DNA from: Prorocentrum cordatum
Lineage: Eukaryota; Sar; Dinophyceae; Prorocentrales; Prorocentraceae
Length of the DNA: 22,349 bases
Direction: 5' to 3'
NCBI GenBank assembly: GCA_963575745.1
Contig: CAUYUJ010006275.1
Coordinates: 32,501-54,849, forward strand
The translations under genes were made by a program, and so were the position numbers. The number at the start of each line of letters is the position of its first letter. Positions within the stretch are counted from its first letter, which is position 1. This document shows, in pieces, positions 18,529-22,349 of the stretch. Under the pieces are notes generated by a model, which made no database searches, had not been told where the DNA came from, and saw nothing but the letters and a program-made list of their open reading frames with translations.

Positions 18529-18530
18529 GC
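18372..18530. repeat. (GTC)n/(GCC)n microsatellite
   Basis: GCC/GTC mixed units give way to pure GTC (about 18417-18474), then AGGGCCCGTCAGCGCAC and a second GTC run to 18529. Confidence 0.95.
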
Positions 18531-18743
18531 ATCTACTGGCGCCTGGCCCCCACACCCTTGGGACCTGGCCACGATACCGTTATTCACCCAAGGAGGGCCT
18601 GCCGGACGTTGCGGGGGGGGGGCATGTAAAAACAATCTCTTTAATTCCTGGGGGCGGGATGCGCCCTTGCGGCTCCAGGAGGGAGGGGAGGAAGAGGGCA
18701 CGACGGAACGGCGCCACGACCAAATGGAGGCGGGTGGAAAGTG
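18531..18743. other. Spacer between two GTC arrays
   Basis: About 210 bases without a recognised feature, apart from a G-run near 18613-18622. Confidence 0.5.
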
Positions 18744-18748
18744 CACGT

Positions 18749-18781
<33 letters not shown>

Positions 18782-18831
18782 AGTCGTGCAGCTCGGCAGT
18801 GCACGTCGTCGTCGTCGTCGTCCTCGTCATC

Positions 18832-18862
<31 letters not shown>
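18744..18862. repeat. Two (GTC)n runs each preceded by GTGCACGT
   Basis: GTGCACGTTGTCGTCG starts the first run (18740) and GTGCACGTCGTCGTCG the second (18799); the run at 18494 is preceded by GCGCACGTCGTC. The microsatellites therefore share flanking sequence, which indicates duplication of a GTC tract together with its flank. Confidence 0.9.
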
Positions 18863-18867
18863 GAACT

Positions 18868-18902
18868 CGGCGAGCCGCTCGCCGCGCCCGCTGGCCAGCA
18901 GG
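18868..18902. repeat. 35-bp segment, copy 2, right of a GTC array
   Basis: Second copy of the segment at 18337-18371, same orientation, but now on the opposite side of a GTC run. Confidence 0.85.
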
Positions 18903-19185
18903 CGCTGGCGGGCAGCGGCGCGCTGCGGCTGCGAGGCGGGGCGCCCGCCATCGAGGAGTGGCGCGGCGCCAGGAGCTGGGGGCCGCTCTTCGGCCTGGCT
19001 GCCTCGGTGCGCTCCTTTTGGGGCGCAGCTCGTGCAGTGCTCAAAACGTCCGTGCCAATGCCCTGCGTGTTGGCGCAGCGCATTGGCGAACACGTTTTCA
19101 GTCGATGTGTCGAGTTCCGCCTCCACGCGCTACGTGTTGCGTGTTGCGTACATATCGGGGCAGCTACGTTCTTCGGCTGTTTTCT
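18903..19185. other. GC-rich sequence without a recognisable gene
   Basis: Several frames are open on both strands across 18290-19690, but none has a recognisable domain. Confidence 0.5.
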
Positions 19186-19490
19186 TGCTCGAACGGTTCG
19201 AGGTCTGGAGGTTCGAGGTCTTCGGGCGTTGCCGTCCGTTCTCGACGGTCTTCCAGCCTCGGCATGGTGCTCTCCAGCAGCGGCGCCGCGCCGAGGGCGC
19301 TCCGGGGGTGCCGGGACCGTCCCGAACGGGGGCAGGCGTCGGGCTTTTTCTTTGTCCGAGCGGTTCGAATGGTTCGAATGGTTCGCGGTCCGAAGGGCTT
19401 TTTTTTGTCCGAGCGGTTCGAATGGTTCGAATGCTTCGAATGGTTCGCGGTCCGAAGGGCTGCTTTTGTCCGAGCGCTTCGAGGCTCGAG
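19186..19490 (+). repeat. Two-level minisatellite based on GGTTCGAAT
   Basis: A 54-61-bp unit (GGGCTTTTT.TTTGTCCGAG, then CGGTTCGAATGGTTCGAATG, then GTTCGCGGTCCGAA) is present at 19341-19394 and 19395-19455, with a partial third copy from 19456 to about 19484. Inside each unit the 10-mer GGTTCGAATG is itself repeated two or three times. A relative (ACGGTTCGAGG) occurs near 19192. Confidence 0.88.
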
Positions 19491-19684
19491 CTTCCCGGGC
19501 GCCGCAGCCGCTTTGCCACGGCGGGCGCCTATTCGGCGGGTCTCGGGCCCTGGGCGCCCCCCATCACAGATCGAGCCGGCGCGAGAGATGGCGCCGCGAG
19601 TTCGGGAGCCTTGAGACGGGGGTCAGTGCAAACGGGGGTCAGCCAGGGCGCCAGATCCTGCAGGATCCTGCGAAGATCACCTCT

Positions 19685-19833
19685 GGCTGACCCGGGTTAG
19701 GGAGCCGCTCGTGGCCGCCAGGCGGCCGCACATATTGGCTGACCCGGGTTTGCGAAGACCTGCGTTGCAGTTTTTTTTTCCTGCATTGCAGTTTTTGGTT
19801 TCCTGCTGACCCGGGTCTGGACTGACCCGGGTC
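19685..19833. repeat. Four copies of CTGACCCGGGT(C/T)
   Basis: Copies lie near 19687, 19739, 19805 and 19822, the first two preceded by GG. GC(G/A)TTGCAGTTTTT also occurs twice between them (19764 and 19784), each followed by TCCTG. The core ACCCGGGT is palindromic. Inverse forms (GGGGGTCAG) lie at 19620 and 19634. Confidence 0.8.
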
Positions 19834-19908
19834 AGAAGATCCCCGATGAGAGATGGGGTCTATCATTGTGGAGGACGATCAACGGAGAGGAAGCATGTTG
19901 CCAAATCA

Positions 19909-20002
19909 TTTCCAGATGTCCAGAACACGTGTTCAAACTGCTTTTAACATGTCAAAAACAGTTGTTTTTTAAAGCATTTTCCGGACAGTTTTCCGACATC
20001 TG
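19909..20002. repeat. AT-rich imperfect fold-back
   Basis: TTTCCAGATGTCC on the left and GACATCTGAAA on the right are inverted repeats, and ACTGCTTTTAA pairs with TTAAAGCATTTT further in. The centre is CATGTCAAAAACAGTTG. The left arm contains the perfect palindrome GAACACGTGTTC (19923-19934). An AT-rich small fold-back element in a GC-rich setting. Confidence 0.55.
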
Positions 20003-20014
20003 AAACACATTTTG

Positions 20015-20031
20015 AGTCCGATGATCGGACT
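20015..20031. repeat. Odd palindrome AGTCCGATGATCGGACT
   Basis: Eight base pairs on each side of one central G. Its role, if any, is unknown. Confidence 0.7.
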
Positions 20032-20427
20032 GTTCGAGTGTCCATCGTCGTGGCATCCACAAGTCTGTCCGTACTCACCAAACCACCCCGACCCGACCCG
20101 AAGGTCCCAGACCCGGCCAACCCTCGGGTGGGGGGGCGCACACAATGACGGGTTCCACCTGATCTTCTCGGTGCTCCAGCACGTCCCCCCACAGGAACTC
20201 GAGGGGTCCAACTCCAACGACTCCAACTTCGGGTCCAACGACGACGACGACGAGGCAGTCAGTCTACGTAGGGCTCCCGTCACGGCTCCCGTCACGGCTC
20301 TCCGCGGCGCTCTCCCTTTGGTCTAGGGCTGCCATCGTGGAGGCTCCATCGCAGCCCGGGGGGGGCGCGCCCTCTGCAGGGAGCCCGCCGTCGAGGAGCT
20401 GGCCGCGCCGCCTGCGAGGCGGGGCCA
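20032..20427. other. Sequence without a recognisable gene
   Basis: Short internal duplications only: GGCTCCCGTCAC occurs twice in a row near 20271-20294, and CGACCC and TCCAAC repeats occur near 20087 and 20206. An open frame at 20012-20326 has no recognisable domain. Confidence 0.5.
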
Positions 20428-20465
20428 GCTGTCAGCTCGTGGTGGCTCCATCGTGAGCTGACAGC
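20428..20465. repeat. Perfect 11-bp stem hairpin
   Basis: GCTGTCAGCTC (20428-20438) and GAGCTGACAGC (20455-20465) are exact inverted complements around a 16-nt loop. GTGGCTCCAT recurs in the loop and again at about 20469. Confidence 0.8.
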
Positions 20466-20673
20466 CTGCGTGGCTCCATGGTGTGCTGGAGGAGCCAGCC
20501 CTTCAGGGCACCGGGGCTGGATACTGAACCTTCTCGTGAGCCCTCGGGGGGCTACTGCTGGACCCCGCAGCAGTGACGTCTGTGCCAGGGTGCCTCGAGG
20601 GGGGAGCAACAAGTTATAGATGAGCTGACTGCTGTCACTTACGCCTATGCGATCCCCAGAAATTTCTCGGCTG

Positions 20674-20836
20674 GGTTGTAAAAAGCCCCGTCTGGGTTGT
20701 AAACTGGTCGTTCTGGTTGTAAAGTGGGCCGTTATGGTTGTAATGTGGTCGCTCTCAAATGAAAGCCAGGGAATTCGATCCGTTGCTGGTTGTAAAGTGA
20801 CCTATCTCGGTTGTAAAGTGTCGTTCGGGTTGTAAA
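20674..20836 (+). repeat. Seven phased copies of GGTTGTAAA
   Basis: Copies start at 20674, 20695, 20715, 20736 (GGTTGTAAT), 20788, 20809 and 20828. Spacings are 21, 20, 21, 52, 21 and 19 bp. The bases between copies are poorly conserved, though GTGG or GTGA and TCG often follow. Confidence 0.9.
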
Positions 20837-20973
20837 GAAACGGAATCCCCCCCATGGAGTAGATCTTGGCTGTTTTTCGGCGCCTGTTTCGGTCGGGTGG
20901 AGCCCCCCCCAGAGGCCGCACTCCTGCAAAAAGCCGCGCTAAGTAAAGGTCTGGAGCCAGACCCCAACGCGCC

Positions 20974-21013
20974 AGCCCCCCCCCCCCGCACCCCCCCCGC
21001 TCCCCCCCCCCCC
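20974..21013. repeat. Poly-C tract
   Basis: Runs of 8 to 13 C separated by single purines or T. The minus strand could form G-quadruplexes. Confidence 0.9.
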
Positions 21014-21294
21014 TTGCTCCGTGTGTCGAGACCAGCGCCGCTGTAACGGCTCCGCGACGGGCGCGATCGTGGCGGCTTCGGGCGCCGGATCTCGAGGCCG
21101 GGCGGCGCCCAAGAGGCGGCCTGCCGCGCGCGGCGGCCGCCGCGCCCCCTCGCCGCGGTGTCCGCGGCTGCCCCCTGGGGCTGATGGCATCGTGGGCTCG
21201 CGCGACCGTCCAGCCCGCGACGCGGCCGTGGGCGGCTTGGGCGCCGCTTGGACGCGCCGCCGCGGGCAAAGGGGAGTCCCCTGCCCGCGCAGGT
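21014..21294. other. GC-rich sequence without a recognisable gene
   Basis: Very GC-rich with short palindromes (GCGGCCGCCGC near 21138). Open in several frames, with no domain recognised. Confidence 0.5.
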
Positions 21295-21425
21295 CCTCCT
21301 CCCTCCTTCCCTCCTCCTCCTCCTCCTCCTCACGCCTCCTCCTCCTACCTCCGACTCCTCCGCTCCTCCTCCTCCTCCCCTGTGCCGCCTCCTCCTACGA
21401 GAACTAGCTCCTCCTCCTCCTCCAT
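21295..21425. repeat. Degenerate (TCC)n array
   Basis: TCC/CTC runs broken by ACGCC, TACCTCCGA and TACGAGAACTAG segments. Confidence 0.9.
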
Positions 21426-21536
21426 TCTTTTTCCTTTTACAATTTCTCCTTGTCGCACCCGCAGGCCCGTTTTTCGGGCGGGCCGGGCGTTTCGCCCGAG
21501 ACTTTCTCACCATTTATGATTCTGAAGTTGAAGAAG

Positions 21537-22078
21537 TGACAGCGGTTTCACAGATGGAGGGCGCGTCGATTTCAAAATGTGGCTCCCGCCCTAGCGCCGC
21601 GCACATTCGTTTTACATATTTGCGAGAGCTTCACGGATTGAAGACGGGCCGTTTGCAAAATGTGGCTCTCGCTTTAGCGCCGCGCACATTTGTTGTAAAG
21701 ATTTGCGAGAGCTTCACGGATGGAGATGGATTGAGGGTGGTTCCTTTTCAAAATGTGGTTCTCGCCTCAGCGCCGCGTGCATTCGTTGTAAAGATTCGCG
21801 GGAATTTCACGGATGGAGATGGATTGAGAGCGGTTCCTTTTCAAAACGTGGCTCTCGCCCTAACGACGCGCACATTCGTTTTAAATAGTCGCAATCGTTT
21901 CACGGATTGAGGGCGGCTCCTTTTCAGAATGTGGCTCTCGCCTTAGCGCCGCGCACATTCGTTTAACAAAATTGCAAAAGTTTCACGGATTGAAGGCGGC
22001 TCCTTTTCAAAATGTGGCTCTCGCCGTAGCGCCGCGCACATTCGTTCTAAACAGTTGCAAGAGTTTATAGATTCTTAT
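21537..22078. repeat. Six-copy tandem repeat, 83/93-bp units
   Basis: The units are anchored on CAAAATGTGGCTCTCGCC at 21573, 21656, 21749, 21842, 21925 and 22008, giving spacings of 83, 93, 93, 83 and 83 bp. Each continues AGCGCCGCGCACATTCGTT, then TTCACGGAT and GGCGG.TCCTTTT. Units 2 and 3 carry an extra GAGATGGATT block that accounts for the 10-bp difference. Units 1-3 and 6 can form an 8-bp stem (GCTCTCGC with GCGAGAGC). A plus-strand open frame runs through it to 21910, but it is more simply a satellite-like array. Confidence 0.93.
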
Positions 22079-22290
22079 GATCAGCGTACCAGAAATGGCG
22101 CTTTGGAAGGATTCAGGATCACGCTTGTGCAGCTGTTATGTTGATTCGCAGTGTCGAACTGCCAAAAATGGCGTTCTGGCACGATTCTGGATCGTCAAGA
22201 CGCAGCAGTCAGGTTGATCCGTGGCGTTGAAATCCCCAGAACAATTGTTTGGCATGCTTCTGGATTTTCAAACGGTTGTCTTCCAACGAG
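22078..22290. repeat. Diverged tandem repeat, 64-73-bp units
   Basis: Three units start with TGAT(C/T)C at 22078, 22142 and 22215. Shared features are CCA(G/A)AAATGGCG.T.TGG, GATTC.GGATC and CAG in similar positions; the third unit is the most diverged. It follows directly on the 83/93-bp array. Confidence 0.65.
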
Positions 22291-22349
22291 GCAGTTCCCT
22301 CAATGGAAATGAACCGTTGGAGGGGCCTATGAAAAGGGAGCTTGGAGGG

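Noticed and set aside
19361-19440. tRNA gene suggested by GGTTCGAAT
   Set aside because: No acceptor stem, anticodon arm or A-box could be folded; the motif is a tandem minisatellite.
18287-19690. 467-codon plus-strand frame
   Set aside because: All three plus frames and parts of the minus strand are open in this GC-rich stretch. The translation includes minisatellite peptides and no domain.
21248-21910. Plus-strand frame whose 31-codon repeat matches the 93-bp unit
   Set aside because: Only two units are 93 bp; the 83-bp units break the frame. The nucleotide-level array explains it better.
22095-22185. CCAAAAATGG, similar to the reverse complement of the dinoflagellate spliced leader core
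   Set aside because: Only the central CCAAAATGG-like core agrees; flanking bases differ and it is part of a tandem repeat. I found no convincing spliced-leader relic.

Overview
This window looks like intergenic nuclear DNA from a large, repeat-rich eukaryotic genome, most probably a dinoflagellate. That assignment is an inference. It rests on (i) a decayed non-LTR retroelement on the minus strand whose C-terminal half (post-RT domain, a degenerate RNase H domain and a Cys/His tail) resembles the retroelements common in dinoflagellate genomes, (ii) high GC with GC-rich third codon positions in the few coding-looking stretches, (iii) short minisatellites such as GCCATCTTG, CTCTTGGGG and GGTTCGAAT, and (iv) small GC-rich fold-back elements. 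I found no dinoflagellate spliced-leader copy, no rRNA, no tRNA and no CRISPR. I cannot name the species.

Layout. 1-880: GC-rich DNA with one short coding-like frame at the left edge. 881-5217: a block dominated by trinucleotide arrays: TCC, TCG, TCA, TCG, then a GC-rich spacer, then CGA, ATG, GGA, then TCC again. The repeat class changes strand at about 2.8 kb. Inside this block are one small dispersed element (1419-1565) and a 102-bp tandem duplication. 5330-8090: the retroelement pseudogene, broken by frameshifts, stops and a TCC microsatellite. 8673-10963: a cluster of fold-back (MITE-like) elements around a GGA/AGT/GGA/TCC microsatellite block. 10964-11912: sequence without a recognisable gene. 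11913-14088: a 2.2-kb array of GAC and GACGACC repeats carrying a higher-order module. 14100-17290: mixed sequence with further microsatellites, two weak coding candidates and a dispersed ATCCCCACCAG motif. 17290-20840: several minisatellites, two GTC arrays flanked by a shared 35-bp segment, and fold-backs. 20860-22349: poly-C tracts, a TCC array, a six-copy 83/93-bp tandem repeat with a possible conserved hairpin, and a diverged 64-73-bp tandem repeat.

How the parts work together. I see no intact host gene and no operon-like system. The many long open frames arise because GC-rich trinucleotide repeats lack stop codons. The real content is repeat biology: microsatellites related by single-base steps and apparently re-expanded, higher-order repeats built on them, and three or four families of small palindromic elements, one nested inside another. 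The best-supported feature is the retroelement pseudogene, in which all four RNase H catalytic positions can be traced.
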